From Athripsodes cinereus (Eukaryota > Arthropoda > Insecta > Trichoptera > Leptoceridae), in contig OX388309.1 of the NCBI GenBank assembly GCA_947579605.1, positions 14,640,713 to 14,704,712 of the forward strand: 64,000 nucleotides of DNA, written 5' to 3'. Of the stretch, positions 12,120 through 24,344 are shown piece after piece (positions within the stretch are counted from its first letter, which is position 1; each line of letters begins with the position of its first letter). The notes under the pieces are model-generated. The model was not told the origin of the DNA. It saw nothing but the letters and a program-made list of their open reading frames with translations, and did not search any database. The position numbers were made by a program, and so were the translations under genes.

Positions 12120-12270
12120 AGACTGTGGAGGAAACAAATGAGGTTGTGATTGAGTATATACATTGAAGGAGACCCACCGTCCACCTGGATAGTTCAGAAA
12201 TCTGGGGACTTACATTTATCCGACTAAATTTCTACACTAACAAATTTGTCCACACGAGTGGTGCCATAAT
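12120..12270 (-). repeat. Dispersed repeat, pairs with 48104-48262
   Basis: The reverse complement reads tggcaccactcgtgtggaca, then cggataaatgtaagtcccca and gacggtgggtctccttcaat. The same phrases in the same order are at 48150-48250 on the plus strand, which ends in a (tta)n tail. Probably a non-LTR retrotransposon 3' end; the family is unknown to me. Confidence 0.65.
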
Positions 12271-12798
12271 ATATGTTAAGATCAAAAGCATTTACAGCTC
12301 AACAAATAATGAATCTTTATAAAGTCCAGTCCATGATGAGTTGGTATGAGATGTTTAATTTGCAATAATTGTTTTATCAACAAGCCAAATTTGAGTTTTT
12401 ATTGAAGATTAACTAAAATTTGTACTTTACAGAATGTTGCAGAACATTAACAAATTGGTGAAGCTGTTGCACTGGGTTTGGTGTCACCTACAACAATAGC
12501 AAAAGTTTGTATACTTCAAATTCTGTTATTTTAATTTCTATTCTTTCGTTTTCAAAAATAACTTTTAGTTATATATATTTTTTTTAAATTTACAGAAAAA
12601 AGGTCAAATGGAATTATCAAAAGGCTAGAAGAAAACAAATTAGTAGAATTGGGGCATTCGTACTCAAACAGAAAGGGTCAACTGTCAGCATGAAAAATTT
12701 TTGTTCCCATAGAAAAATGTTGCAGAGAAGAATACCAAATAAAATAACTCCCGTAGAGCAACAAAGTGGTACAATTAGAACTTGTGTTTTTTTAATTT
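12271..12798. other. Non-coding DNA
   Basis: No supported feature. The 72-codon frame at 12690-12908 runs into the inverted repeat and is not called. Confidence 0.45.
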
Positions 12799-13560
12799 AT
12801 TTTGATATAATGAAAACAAAATTGTTTTTGGTTTTACTACGATTTATTTGTTATATAAGTTACCAGGTTTCAACCTATGAGGTCATTGTCAAACTAAATT
12901 TACTATAGGCCGTGTTGTTACTTAAATACTATGTCTTTGTAGGTAGGTATAACAATATATTCTTAAAGCTAAGGTTTTATATAATGCAAAAATTATTGAG
13001 GGAAATTCAGAAAGAACAGTTGGTTGAGTAAAGATTAATAAGGAAGACAGTTGATTAGTATTGTGTAAATAAATGAAATAGTATTGGGTATTGTTGAAAC
13101 TAGTTGAAAATCTAGATGTTGTACATGTTATTATTCCTAAATGGATGCTTTTTGTCAATATTCCTCTGTTGATAATAATATTAGGTACATCTGTTACATC
13201 AATCTATTAGTTGAAGTCAAAATACCCAAACCTATTTCATTTATTTACACAATACTAACCAACTGTCTTCCTTAATCTTTACCAATAAAATGTCACATTA
13301 TATATAATCAATATAATTTAAATCATACAACACAACCAACTGTTCTTTCTGAATTTCCCTCAATAATTTTTGCATTATATAAAACCTTAGCTCTAAGAAT
13401 ATATTGTTATACCTACCTATTAAGACATAGTATTTAAGTAACAAAACGGCCTATAGTAAATTTAGTTTAACAATGACCTCATAGGTCGAAACCTGGTAAC
13501 TTATTTAACAAATAAATCTTAGTAAAACCAAGAACAGTTTTGTTTTCATTATATCAATAT
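12799..13560. repeat. Long inverted repeat, ~300-bp arms
   Basis: The left arm (12799-13095) and right arm (13219-13560) are reverse complements at roughly 85-90% by eye. Paired landmarks: ttttgatataatgaaaac with gttttcattatatca; ttattgagggaaattcagaa with its inverse near 13350; tgtgtaaataaatgaaata with tatttcatttatttaca. The right arm has an extra ~50 bp (about 13284-13335). The ~125-bp loop has weaker inverted pairing. Short open frames in both arms share a peptide only because of the inversion. Confidence 0.85.
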
Positions 13561-14394
13561 AATGGAGTTCAGTTATAATGTTGCAGCTATGTTCCAACAA
13601 CAAAAAGAAATAAAAACAAAATGAACTCGATTGCACCGACGGAGGCAATAACAATGAAAGAAAAAAGAAAAACATGAAGTCGTGAAATGAATAGGCTATT
13701 ACAAGTAAACACAAGCAATGACTGATGCTCAGGGGGGGGATCAGTTCTCTCTGAATAAAAACTGGGGAAGGGGAACCTCACCACATTCAAGACAATCATC
13801 AACCAGAACCCTGAAGAGATCTAGAAATAGCACCGTTGATTTTTGGCAATGATGATAAGTAAAATTTCACTCCTACCGGGTGGAATGCCTGTGAATAATA
13901 ATAATAAGTAAAATTCAACATCCCTGAAGAAAGAGTTGTAATTTCTGCACGACCTTTGGAATAATCCTATAATACGCGTTTGATATATTTATTATGTCTT
14001 TATAAATTGTCCTTATTTTTTATATTTTTTCAATTGAAATTTTTAATAAATGATTATATTACATAAGAACTTAAAAGAAAAAAATCATTTTAATTTCCTT
14101 GCTACTTTTTTTACTTATATATTAATCACAATGTTTATTTGTAAAATGTGAAAAATTATTCTAATAATATTATTATTTTTGTTAGATTTTTTCAAATAAT
14201 AATTATAGTGTTATTAGAAAAATAGATCACATTTTACAACTAAACGCGATTAATATTATTGGACTTTTGACAGCTACGAGCAAGGTCATGTATAGGTACC
14301 TACGTAAGTATGACAAGTAATTCAATTGATTCTTACCAACGATTCGTTCTGCAGCCAACGTCAAGTTGATGACGTCACTGTGAAGAAGTTGTTG
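13561..14394. other. Non-coding DNA with a probable LINE tail near 13900
   Basis: At about 13811-13910 a G+C-richer segment (tcctaccgggtggaatgcct) is followed by gaataataataataag, resembling other LINE tails. The rest holds nothing I recognise. Two overlapping minus-strand frames near 13505-13802 are poly-pyrimidine artefacts. Confidence 0.4.
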
Positions 14395-14530
14395 GTAAAC
14401 GTACCAATGAATTGGTTGCGAAGTTAATAGATCTGTACTAGTGAATCGTTTGTACGAACTCTGGTCCTAATTTGATAGTACGTACCAATGATTCGTTGTG
14501 AAATTTCGTTAGTATTTTTCTCAGTGCACC
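14395..14530 (+). repeat. Dispersed repeat, copy B (pairs with 2326-2463)
   Basis: Carries agtgaatcgtttgtacgaac, gatagtacgtaccaatgatt and cgttagtatttttctcagtg as in copy A. Both copies end at cagtgca, which may be a true element end. Confidence 0.7.
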
Positions 14531-14539
14531 TATCTTAAA

Positions 14540-14645
14540 TGACTTTATTTTTATTGCTCAAAGGATGATTTGCATGTTTATTACAAGCTGTTGATCCGCT
14601 GACTGCCCCACTTGTGGGATATGTGGGAGGAGATATCGTGATAGG
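14540..14645 (+). mobile_element. Copy of the SINE-like family, decayed
   Basis: Has gatttgcatgtttattacaa, gctgttgatccgctgactgc and cccacttgtgggatatgt, matching the consensus seen at 30777-30911. Confidence 0.6.
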
Positions 14646-15418
14646 ATGGATGGATGTATGTCACTTTTACTTATAATCAACAAGGGATATAGACTATTAA
14701 TCAGAAAAAAACTCGAGTTCAATTTTATATATAACTTCCCAATTATTTTGCAGCATAAAAACACAAAACAGTTTCTCCAAAATCTCTTTTGTTCTCAGCC
14801 ATTAACCCTAAATCATTTGTATACATCAAATCATTATACTGATCTTATTCAATTTAACACCAATATCTATCGCTTTCAAAGGTCAGATGCAGTTGTCAAA
14901 AAATAGATAGAACTGCCACTGAGGCATAGCACAACCTTGTTTCACTCCGTTAGTAAAGGCAAACCACTTGAGAGAAAAGTTGTAGGGAGAGGAATTGATC
15001 GCTGTATTTTCCCCCATCAATATATTTTTTCGAACAAATTAACATTGTTTTGAAAAAAAATATTTACTCAATGAAAATAAAATTGGTACACAACACAAGC
15101 TATGGTTTCTGAAGAAATGAGTTCAGCGATTACAGCTAAGCAGGTATGGATGATCATATAAATTATTTATTTTCAACGTGAATTTTATTAATACCTAGAG
15201 GTAAACTAAATATTTATAAACTTAGTAAGTTTTGATAGAATTTTACTATGTATGTTGTAAAAGAAATTGTATGGTTTATATATATAAAAAAAATTAATAA
15301 TAAAATGTTAAGAATCATGGAAAATATATTTGTCAAATATACCTACTCTTATTGAAAAACGAATGTCATTGTTGTATAGTTTAATACTCTGTACGGTATA
15401 AATATATTATTATGTCCT
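14646..15418. other. Non-coding DNA
   Basis: An 86-codon plus frame at 14646-14906 has no recognisable domain and an AT-driven composition; not called. Near 14890-14960 the words ctgccactgaggcatagcac and accttgtttcactccgttag could be antisense of a LINE reverse transcriptase, but this is too weak to name. Confidence 0.4.
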
Positions 15419-15637
15419 CACCGGCTTCGCACGGGTAGATAGGTATTTAAAAAAATTATTTAGTTTTAGTAAGTATCCATATTTTTTTGAAAATATAATA
15501 TAGCCTAAGTCACCCGGGGATAGTGTAGCTTCCCAATAGTGAAAGAATTTTTCAAATTAGTTCACTAGTTTTGGAGCCTATTCAACGCAAATTATAAAAT
15601 CTTTCCTCTTTATAATATTAGTATAGATATATGATTA
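15419..15637 (+). mobile_element. Dispersed insect repeat (caccggcttcgcacgggt...tattagtatagat)
   Basis: Starts ctcaccggcttcgcacgggt and contains tatagcctaagtcacccggg and ttcactagttttggagccta; ends ctttataatattagtatag. This ordered set of phrases is typical of a very common insect interspersed repeat. I do not assign its class. Confidence 0.7.
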
Positions 15638-15675
15638 CTACCCCAACGATAACATATGCTAGGAATATGTAGGCA

Positions 15676-15809
15676 GGCGTTTCTTTCTACGATAGATTAT
15701 TGATTCCAAGAGAGACGTCTTTCGACTTCAATCAAGATTGATAATGACCTGATAAGTCGAAAGTCGTCTCTCTTGGAATCAATAATCTATAGTAGAAGGA
15801 AACACTTGT
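15676..15809. mobile_element. Foldback element
   Basis: The left arm tagattattgattccaagag, agacgtctttcgactt is inverted on the right as aagtcgaaagtcgtctctct, tggaatcaataatcta. Arms ~50-55 bp, near-perfect, loop ~30 bp. Non-coding. Confidence 0.8.
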
Positions 15810-16274
15810 TTCAAACTACATAATATTATGGAATTCTACTAAGTTTGCATCGTCACAATTAATAATATATGTAGGCAGGTATTACGTTAGTTTTGTGCAA
15901 CACTAATGATTAAGTATGCCTATTGTATATACAAAGGTAGGTACCTTATTATTAATTGATATCGTACAAAGGGTAAGCTGACACCTTTCATCCAATCATT
16001 ACGCTTAATAATCATTAATTACATCTACTTCCGCAGGGTGGATTTAGTAGGGAGCTGGAGTAGGTTCCGCAATAGATCAACTACCTATTATTATAAATTA
16101 ATCAAGTTCACTAAGGGTTAAATCATCCTCTTAACTCATTTCTGTGTTCAACGATTTTAATTAACTAATATTTATTTATATTCAAACACGGCACGGGCTT
16201 CTGAAATGACAACAATATGAAATTTAGAAAACATAATATTACATAGGCATAATTGTATAGAATAAAAAAAAACT
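15810..16274. other. Non-coding DNA
   Basis: Nothing identifiable. Confidence 0.5.
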
Positions 16275-16425
16275 AGTGCGCTACTTATGTATATACCATC
16301 ATGACATACGATCTACAAGTGGAGCAGCCAGCAGGCCAGCTGCATGCTATTAATATGTAAGCCGTCCACTCCGTTCCAACAAAAAATTAAGACATTCAGG
16401 GTGGATGGCAAACTTCATCGCTGAA
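16275..16425 (-). mobile_element. SINE-like family, full-length but diverged copy
   Basis: The right edge gcaaacttcatcgctgaatt is the same family head as at 62750-62773. The minus strand continues accctgaatgtcttaatttt, then the tail with cttgtagatcgtatgtcatg and atggtatata. No clean duplication. Confidence 0.65.
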
Positions 16426-16479
16426 TTTAAGATGAAAAATGTCCTTATTTTGGAAAACCAATTTAGAATTTTTGAAACA

Positions 16480-16689
16480 ATAAATTATGAATCTCATCTT
16501 TTACTAATTTATTAATTTAAATGCATTTTATGGTGTTTTTGTAATTTGTTTTTAACTTTGATGATTTTTTAAAACCCTTCAGGTAAATTTAGGATCTTCA
16601 CTGGTCCACCTTTTGATTTTGTAATTTGTTATCATGTACTATAATTGACTGTCTGATCCTGTGTACATTGTAAAAATAAAATAAAATAA
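16480..16689 (+). mobile_element. Possible LINE 3' UTR with (AAAAT)n tail
   Basis: Plus-strand segment ending tgtgtacattgtaaaaataa, aataaaataaaataaaaac. It meets the minus-strand tail of the next element almost directly. Confidence 0.35.
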
Positions 16690-16800
16690 AATAAAAACAT
16701 TAATTTATTTATTTATTTAAGCACATTCACGGCTTTCGCCTTTTACATGTTAACAGCACAAAATAAATGTAACAACAACAAGCAAATTAATTTTCAAACC
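16690..16800 (-). mobile_element. LINE 3' end, same family as 8210-8375
   Basis: The reverse complement reads ttgcttgttgttgttacatt, gttaacatgtaaaaggcgaa, agccgtgaatgtgctt, then (aaat)n. Same family as 8290-8375, opposite orientation. Confidence 0.65.
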
Positions 16801-19800
16801 TCTGTATTTCTGTGTGAAAATGAATTCTTAATAAATTTGGCATAATGAATATAATTTATTGAAACATTTAGAAAAGTTGGAGTAGACTTTTAGCATTTTA
16901 AATGAAACTACAAATTACATTGAGTTTAAACAGTACCTATGCATGTAAGGAGGAAACCACAGGTAGAATTACAAAATGTGCATGTGCTATGTAGCTGTGT
17001 ATTACGGCCCATCAACATCAGTTAAAATTTAACTCCTTGCATGCAAATTCCGGTAAAACCTCGTAATACTAATTACATTTGATGCTACTTGCAAATAAGA
17101 AACTATTTCTGGGATGTGTAAGCGGTACTGTTCGTAGTATGTTATACTCGTATTAGATAATAATATTCAGCGCGTCAGTACATACAAATGAAATTTGCAG
17201 CGACTGCAGAATGGAGTGGAAGTATCTCATATGATAATGTCTACCTATAAAATTACGATTATTACAGATATACATACTAGTTATTCATGGAGTTTATAAC
17301 TATGTATGATAATCTACCTACATAATATGTACCTATATTTATTGTGTATGTGTATGTAATGCACATTAGGTACAATGTTTCTGATATCTGCGTGCTACAA
17401 TTGTACACACAAGAATGTAGCAGATCACCGCTTTATGAATTTAAATTACTCGAGTATGAAAAGCATGGTCGGAGATAAAATAGTACCAACAATAGTAAAT
17501 CTATAATGCTTGTGCAATTGTGCATTCTTCACGAATGTAACTACACTCTTAATATTTTATAAGCACTTTGAATATTTTATGAACAATTTAACGAAAACTT
17601 TATGTCTAATCTATATTCCTTTGTTTAGATATTTAAAACGTTACTACCACAGTAGATATTAAAAAAACGTTTGAATATCAAAAACTATGATGCTTAATGC
17701 TAATTGTTTGAATAAAGTAAATATTCGCTTGTCTAGTGACAGAATTTAATAATTGAATATACTATTTTAATATGTGGAACGGAAAAAATGATTTTTAAAT
17801 TATTATTCCTTATTCGTAGAAATGAGGAGTTAGAACTGACATATTAAAAGTTTATTGTTGGAAGACTCATATGTAATGGAAGAGGAAAAAGTAGATGACT
17901 TCATATTCTGAATATTCTCATTGGGTTATGTACATACAACACTCGTATATTTAATGGGAATGAGTGCAATATATTTTATGCGATAGTTACGTTACCCGAA
18001 TGACTCCTTTTCATATTACTATTGCTCCGCCACCACCTTAAGGTATATTATTACATATATTGTGAAAAGCGATACTTGATGATGAAGTTCAAATGACTTA
18101 ATATGTATATAACAATAATATTATTACGCAGTGCTTTAGTAAATATTGATATTGTTAGTCAATATCTTAGTTAGTACAAGTAACACTTGTATTATTTTGG
18201 TATAACACAAATGTATTGTTGAAGGCTATCTGATCTAATTAAATTTATATTTCAAACAATACACTGTATTACTGAACTTGTATTTTCACAAAGCAGCAGA
18301 TTAGATAGTTTGTATTGTTATTGTTAATATTATTCCTAGTAATCAGAACAACTCACTAATCCCGATGGACATTAATTCATTTATGTGAGCATATAATAAT
18401 AATTATACTCGTACATTCTCAAAGTTTGGAAATCTTTCAGAGGAGACATTATATTGCTAAAATATATTGCTACCAAACTATGACAGCGAAAAGGTTTTTA
18501 CTGTAATGCTGTTCATTGTTTCATTTATAAATAAATAAATATACACCAATATATATATATATATTGTTGATAAGAATATATATATATAACATTGTTATAA
18601 AAAAGAAATACATTATATGTAATATTGTTTATAATCCATTGATAATATCAACTCAAGGGATGGTAATCGCCATCATTATTTGACAGATAAAAAAATATTT
18701 GTACAACCTGGTGTTAATCTCTGATCGATTGCTCCATCGGATCAAGGAATGAATTTATTCAAAAAGGTAGCATGTATGTATCGTTGTAAGATAATTTTTC
18801 ATATACAAGTAGTGCCTATGTAAAGGCAATTTTTTCATGTTTCATCAACAGTATAATATTATATACCCGCTATGCGTGATGATGTTCAACAATAAAAGTT
18901 TAATAACAAGTTATGAACAAAAGATACTCCTAGACATATATAAAATCGAATATTTATTTCAAATGTACGACGACTTATTATTTTCGTATTTGAACTGATA
19001 ATTTGTAAATTTTCGTTATCTATTAAGTTATTTATCTTACTCTTATTTTATGCTTCACCATTTTGTTTTACTTAACAATATCTTCTTTTACGTTATTTCA
19101 TAAAATGAACAGTACTTTTAGTTTACAGTCAATACGTAAGAGTAGGTAGATTGTGGAATAATTCTGTGGAGAGATTAATTAATCTTTGTGATTCCAACAT
19201 TTTCCAGTGGATTTTGAGTGAAGTGGGAAGGTTATGCTACGCCACGGAAGAGGATTGATTTAATTACGTAGGTACTGTAGGTAGGTACCAGTTATTTAAA
19301 ATTAAAATAGTTATTTTTCTGAATTTTGCGGTCGAACAAACAGATAGAAACTGTTGATTACGCTGATGACTATTTTATTGTAGCACTTTTCGTACAGTAA
19401 AAATCGCGTTATATGAAGCAGCTTTTAAGAAAGCACAACAATAATAATATCTGGATGATTTTTATAGCGCCGTTTTGTGGACAGATTCACCTCAAGGGTT
19501 CATCATTTATATCACAGTTATACAATAGTAATATCTTTATATGTATTATGTAGATAATATCTATATCATGCAGGTATGTATGTATGTAGATAACTGGCAT
19601 TTACTGCCACGATATTTCCAATCAATGAAATTGTAATTTACATATTATTATATAGATCAAACAAGTTCCCGTTTTTCTCAATTGTTGTTTTCCTCCATCT
19701 TAACTCTTGAGGTGATATTCCCTGGACGTTTTCCTCGAATATTCTACAGTTTTACTTGTATAAAGTTAAGAGCATTTTATTGCATAGCTACTCTCATAAC

Positions 19801-21479
19801 GATGTCGACAACCAGTGAATAAACACGATATATAAACATAACGAATATTATGAAAATAAACCTATAAACATTGATGTCTTTGGAGTACTCGAAATCAATT
19901 TCAACTATTTTACGTATGTTTTCGAGCCTGTGTTCTGCACGAGGTTGGTAAGAATTAGTAAAAAAATCACAATCAAAGTGAGTAAAATGTCGTGTTGTGA
20001 CAGGTACATAAACCTTATGTAATTTCATTCACATTACCTGAATTAACTTTGTAACATATCATTTTAAACTATTTGATAAAATTAATAATACTTGATATGA
20101 AATTTTGGTTACTTGTTGTGCGAATTAGTTCTTTGCTTTTAACCATCCAGGTTTCTTCTGCAATACTCTCATAACTTTTAATACATACTTTTTATATACT
20201 TTTTATTTCACAAAAAAAGTTCTAGTATTTAATTCATCCAATATAGAGAATACAAAACAAGTAACGGAATATGAAGAAAAATAATAATAATAAAATAATT
20301 ATGTGTAGACATGACGATTCGATTCCGCGAAACCGATCGTGCATTATGTGAGTAGTCATTAGTAATAACACTACACGATGCATATTTGTTCTATCGAATA
20401 TGTAATTAAAATTCGTTCACATATCACTGTTATTTGTTAAAGTAATTTCTCATCTCGATTCTTCTTGATTCTCGTATCTCTGTCACAAAATATCACCAAT
20501 AATAATAATAATGTACCAACTTCACATAGAATATAAAACCTATAAGAATATTACCATTAGGTTATTATAATGAAATGAAAAATTTTCATGTTTTTATAAT
20601 TTAACATGAAATAAATTATTATTCAAGACACCTTAGTCAGCAAAACCAACAGTTGTGGTCCCATTCCACACCACATCCATAATGCAAACACTACCCGCTA
20701 TATCCTTTCTCTTTCTCTTTCCTTTTCTCCACCTCCATATTTATGAAATAAATTTTCATATCTAGACTACAAAAATATTATGACGGCGTTTTATGGTGAA
20801 AGGAAGCGCAAAAGAATTTTTCTCTTTAGAATAATTATTTTGGGAACACTTTCAAGCGCCGAGAGTTTACTTTAAACTTTTTTAATAAATTACCATATGT
20901 ATTTTTGTAATTACTGTGTAATATGTGAATATCGCACAGATCTCACATAACATGTTATTATTTAATATAAACATGGTATAATGAAAGAAAGGTCCAGTCC
21001 GTAAAATATGATGTTTATGGTGGTAATTCGTCAAGGTATCCTTTAAAACCAACATTTTTTATAATTTATTATTTATATGCTCTAATTTATTCTTTTTCTT
21101 CTCCTTAATCTTTTATTAGACCCAGAGGTTTGTTCATGCAGGAGGGTAATTTTGCGATGTGGACATGACTGTGGACATGCGATGTGGACATGACTGCTAA
21201 ATAATACAGAGTAAAAAATATTGATTAAAATATTAAATTAAATTAAACCACAAAAATATGTCCAAACAAATAATTCAATTCAATTAGAATTGAAAAAAAA
21301 TCTCACGCAGCATTTTATTTTATGTTTAGGTACTTAAACAAGAAGAAAGGATTATAAATTTATTCTTAAAATCTGTATAAATTCACCTAAAAACATATTG
21401 TGTAATTGTATAATAATTTTGTTTAAAATCATATAACTTATAACTTGTGTCATATAAATACATCACACTCATAATTATG
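16801..21479. other. Long non-coding A+T-rich stretch
   Basis: No open frame with recognisable content. Local items: an AT-rich inverted repeat around 18545-18595 (caatatatatatatatattg and its partner), an (aat)n run near 20499, and a 26-bp duplication of gcgatgtggacatgactg near 21156-21200. The 83-codon frame at 19777-20028 (minus) is not convincing. Confidence 0.5.
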
Positions 21480-21598
21480 AGGCAACCTCTATAATAATGC
21501 ACATCTCTGATAAGGGTTTTTCTGTGGTTTCCCCGTTACCGTACAAAGGCAAAAGCTGGAGAAGCTGGAGACCGTCCACAGCGGCTCAAAATTATAAT
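21480..21598 (+). mobile_element. LINE 3' tail-like block
   Basis: ctgtggtttccccgttaccg, aggcaaaagctggagaagct and accgtccacagcggctcaaa precede an attataataatatgg tail. G+C-rich body plus simple tail suggests a non-LTR end. Family not known. Confidence 0.4.
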
Positions 21599-21664
21599 AA
21601 TATGGTTGACGATAAATGATAATAGCTCAATTCTTTACATTTTATTTTAATCTACTGTTTTTTA

Positions 21665-21790
21665 TTTGCCACATACCTAACTTGAAATGAAGCTTCGCTT
21701 TACTTGAAGCTACCTGACGATGAGAGAGGAAGCTCTTGAAAGCCGGTTCGCAAAATTAATAAAGTCAATAGTGGAAAAACTATATATCGT
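21665..21790 (+). mobile_element. Dispersed repeat with hammerhead-like core
   Basis: Contains agcttcgctttacttgaagc (a hairpin), then acctgacgatgagagaggaa, gctcttgaaagccggttcgc and attaataaagt. CTGACGA...GAAA with a GAGAG/CTCTT stem between them matches hammerhead ribozyme core spacing (CUGANGA...GAAA). The stem III/UH part cannot be completed from the sequence, so activity is unlikely. Penelope-like elements are known to carry hammerhead motifs; membership here is inference. Confidence 0.3.
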
Positions 21791-22791
21791 GTTTCATTAA
21801 TATATATGAACTTTCACCAAGAACAGTCGATCGATAAATTAAACTTTAAAAAGGAAGGAGAGAGAAATACCAATGTATTTTTGAATGTAAAAGAAAACAC
21901 AAGATTTTAGTTATAACTGTTTAAATTTCATTACATATGTATGTGTTACGGTATCTCTCAATATTGGGGTTGCCAGCAAACTTGAAAATAAAAGCTTATT
22001 CTCAACTTTGCCATAAAAAGTACAGCATTCAATAAGTATAGTTGTTTATCCACAGATTTCAAGCAGATCTATAATTTTAATATTCATAGTTTGCCCAGGT
22101 TTGCTGTATAGGAAATGAGTACCTACATCGCAGACCACACGGGTGAAGATTTATACACTATGTACACTAAGCAATACGAAAACTAAAGTAAATAAATATT
22201 TAACAGTATAAAATAAAAAAGATTTTTGTTTAAGATTAAATCCAAAAGCAAGTAAGCACAAAAAACAACAATTATGCCGTTAAGCTTATAAATATACATA
22301 ATTCTGTATTTTTAAACATTTATTTACAAGTATTTCTATAAAAATAAATTAAAAGTGCGTCATTTTAAAGCGTATCTCAGTGCGACAATATATACCTAAA
22401 TAAAAGATAAATATTCTTTTCTTCAAATTGATGCTTTTAGCGACACAACAAAGTAAACATTTGTTACTCAATATGAACCGGATTCTCAAGATTTTTTGGG
22501 AAGGAGAGTAGAAAGCGTCCTACGAGAAATAAGAATACATTAACATAAACCTCATCTTTTTTGTTAGTGTTCAAGAATAGAAGTAAAAATCCACAGATAC
22601 TTATCATTGCGCTGGATTACAAGGGCCACGCGAATTTAAGATATTTATAACAGAACGAAGTTTTAAAAACACGAGAAAACAGTAGGTACATGTAATATGT
22701 AGGAACATAATATAGCTAATATAAAATAAAACGTGGGAGATTCAAATGAATAATATGCTTTTATAATTTATATAAGGCATAGAAAATATAA
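21791..22791. other. Non-coding DNA
   Basis: Nothing identifiable. Confidence 0.5.
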
Positions 22792-23009
22792 CGTCACTTT
22801 ATTTGGTAGTGCCCCCCCAGAAGGGACTTGAACATGCAACCCGTTGCATCTTTTACGCATGAAGCTGTCATCGAGGATCATAATGAGAAAAATTTGAAAC
22901 CTTAGGTATGTCGCCTGGTAGATAGATAGAAGTATATACTACGCGCAAAAGACTTTTCGCGGGTTCAACTCTTGTATGGAGGCCTACCAAATAAATAAAG
23001 TGACTTTGT
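22792..23009. mobile_element. Foldback/MITE-like element, ~218 bp
   Basis: The left arm gtcactttatttggtagtgc and gacttgaacatgcaacccgt is inverted at the right as gcgggttcaactcttgtatg and ggcctaccaaataaataaag, tgac. Arms ~68 bp with a 4-bp and smaller indels. The phrase gcgggttcaactc resembles a B box but no A box is present. Confidence 0.7.
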
Positions 23010-24021
23010 CTTTTCTAAACCTTAAAGAAATGTAGTTGAATATGTTAAATTTATATACACATCTTAATAAAATGGTTAATAGTTAAAGCAAAATTGATAA
23101 TTGATGATGCTCAGAGACATGAAAATTCGCAAAATAATATTCGACATAAACCTATCATGACATGTCTATGGATATTCATTGAAAAAACTTTTAAACATTA
23201 TGATTCTTTCTGGTACCCTATATATGTATATATATCTATATATCCATATTTTATCAGATTCTTAGATATATAAACGTACCTAATCTTCTCATTTTGATCT
23301 TATTTATCCAAATAGTAGATTAGACAAATTACTTAATTGTTTAGACTACTATCGTCCACATAACTAAGTAAAATAATACATAGGTATTTATAATATATAC
23401 ATACTAATTAATATTAACCAATAAATAAAATATCTTTCCTTGAGAATAAACTGCGATTTTAAATCAATTGAAAATCTTAGTGAGGGACTTTAAAATTATT
23501 TAAATAGGTACATTTTTATGTTATTTGATAGCCTTAAGCTCCTTATTTTATGTCTCTAGAATAATGTAGATGAGATGGTGTCGGAAGTAGCCCTCTGGGA
23601 TTTTAGTTGTTTTTTATGCGTATTCTGTTTTGTACTTAATAAACAAACAAATTGTTATGTGTTATGTTGCATAAATTAATTAAAAATCGATATACCTATT
23701 ACTTTACGGTTTCCATCGGCAGAGATAATATTTTATCAGCTGTGACATTTAAACCGCGACCGAAAAAATAATGTTATTCAAGAAATCCTTTCATATTGAC
23801 GTTTCCTATAATATTTGATATTATTATTTGGCTGTTATGAATATTATCTTTAAGCTCATACTAGAATAAAAATGGTTAAAAAATAATATACAAAAATGTA
23901 CATTATTTTCTACATAACACGCAATAGGTACAAAATAGAGCAGACTATTGTTTTGACTCTAAACTCTTTCATCAATATGCATATTTTATTAAGAATGTTT
24001 TTTAATATTTTACAATGCACA
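23010..24021. other. Non-coding DNA
   Basis: No supported feature; a tatatatgtatatatatc microsatellite-like run near 23220. Confidence 0.5.
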
Positions 24022-24140
24022 ACCGTTACTTGATTACTTAAATCGCGATCGATTTCGGTTTACCTTTACCATTGATGGTAAAGGCTCGTCAATGGTAAAG
24101 TTTTACCGAAATCGGTCGCCATTTAAATAATCAAGTAACG
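24022..24140. mobile_element. Foldback element, ~53-bp arms
   Basis: ccgttacttgattacttaaa, gatttcggtttacctttacc and attga on the left are inverted on the right as tcaatggtaaagttttaccg, aaatcggtcgcc and aataatcaagtaacgg. About eight mismatches. The ~13-bp loop is tggtaaaggctcg. Confidence 0.8.
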
Positions 24141-24344
24141 GATGTCTCGAAACTGTTACATAGTTAATCCTTGTAAAATAAATGATAGATATATGTATTT
24201 TTTATTTTAAGCAACATAAAATGCAAATCTCTCCCAATAACTTGTTTTATTTTCACGCGAATTCAATTTCAATTTTATATTTTTGCATAATGTATTGAAT
24301 TTGTTTTTATTTGTATATTATCTATCTATTTGTATATTATTTCA
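24141..24344. other. Non-coding DNA
   Basis: Nothing identifiable. Confidence 0.45.

Noticed and set aside
12690..13714. Small membrane protein encoded twice (IMKTKLFLVLLRFIC)
   Set aside because: The shared peptide arises because the two arms of the long inverted repeat are read on opposite strands; flanking residues differ and no conserved start exists.
18545..18595. Structured RNA at an AT inverted repeat
   Set aside because: Only at/ta dinucleotide runs; pairing is expected from composition.
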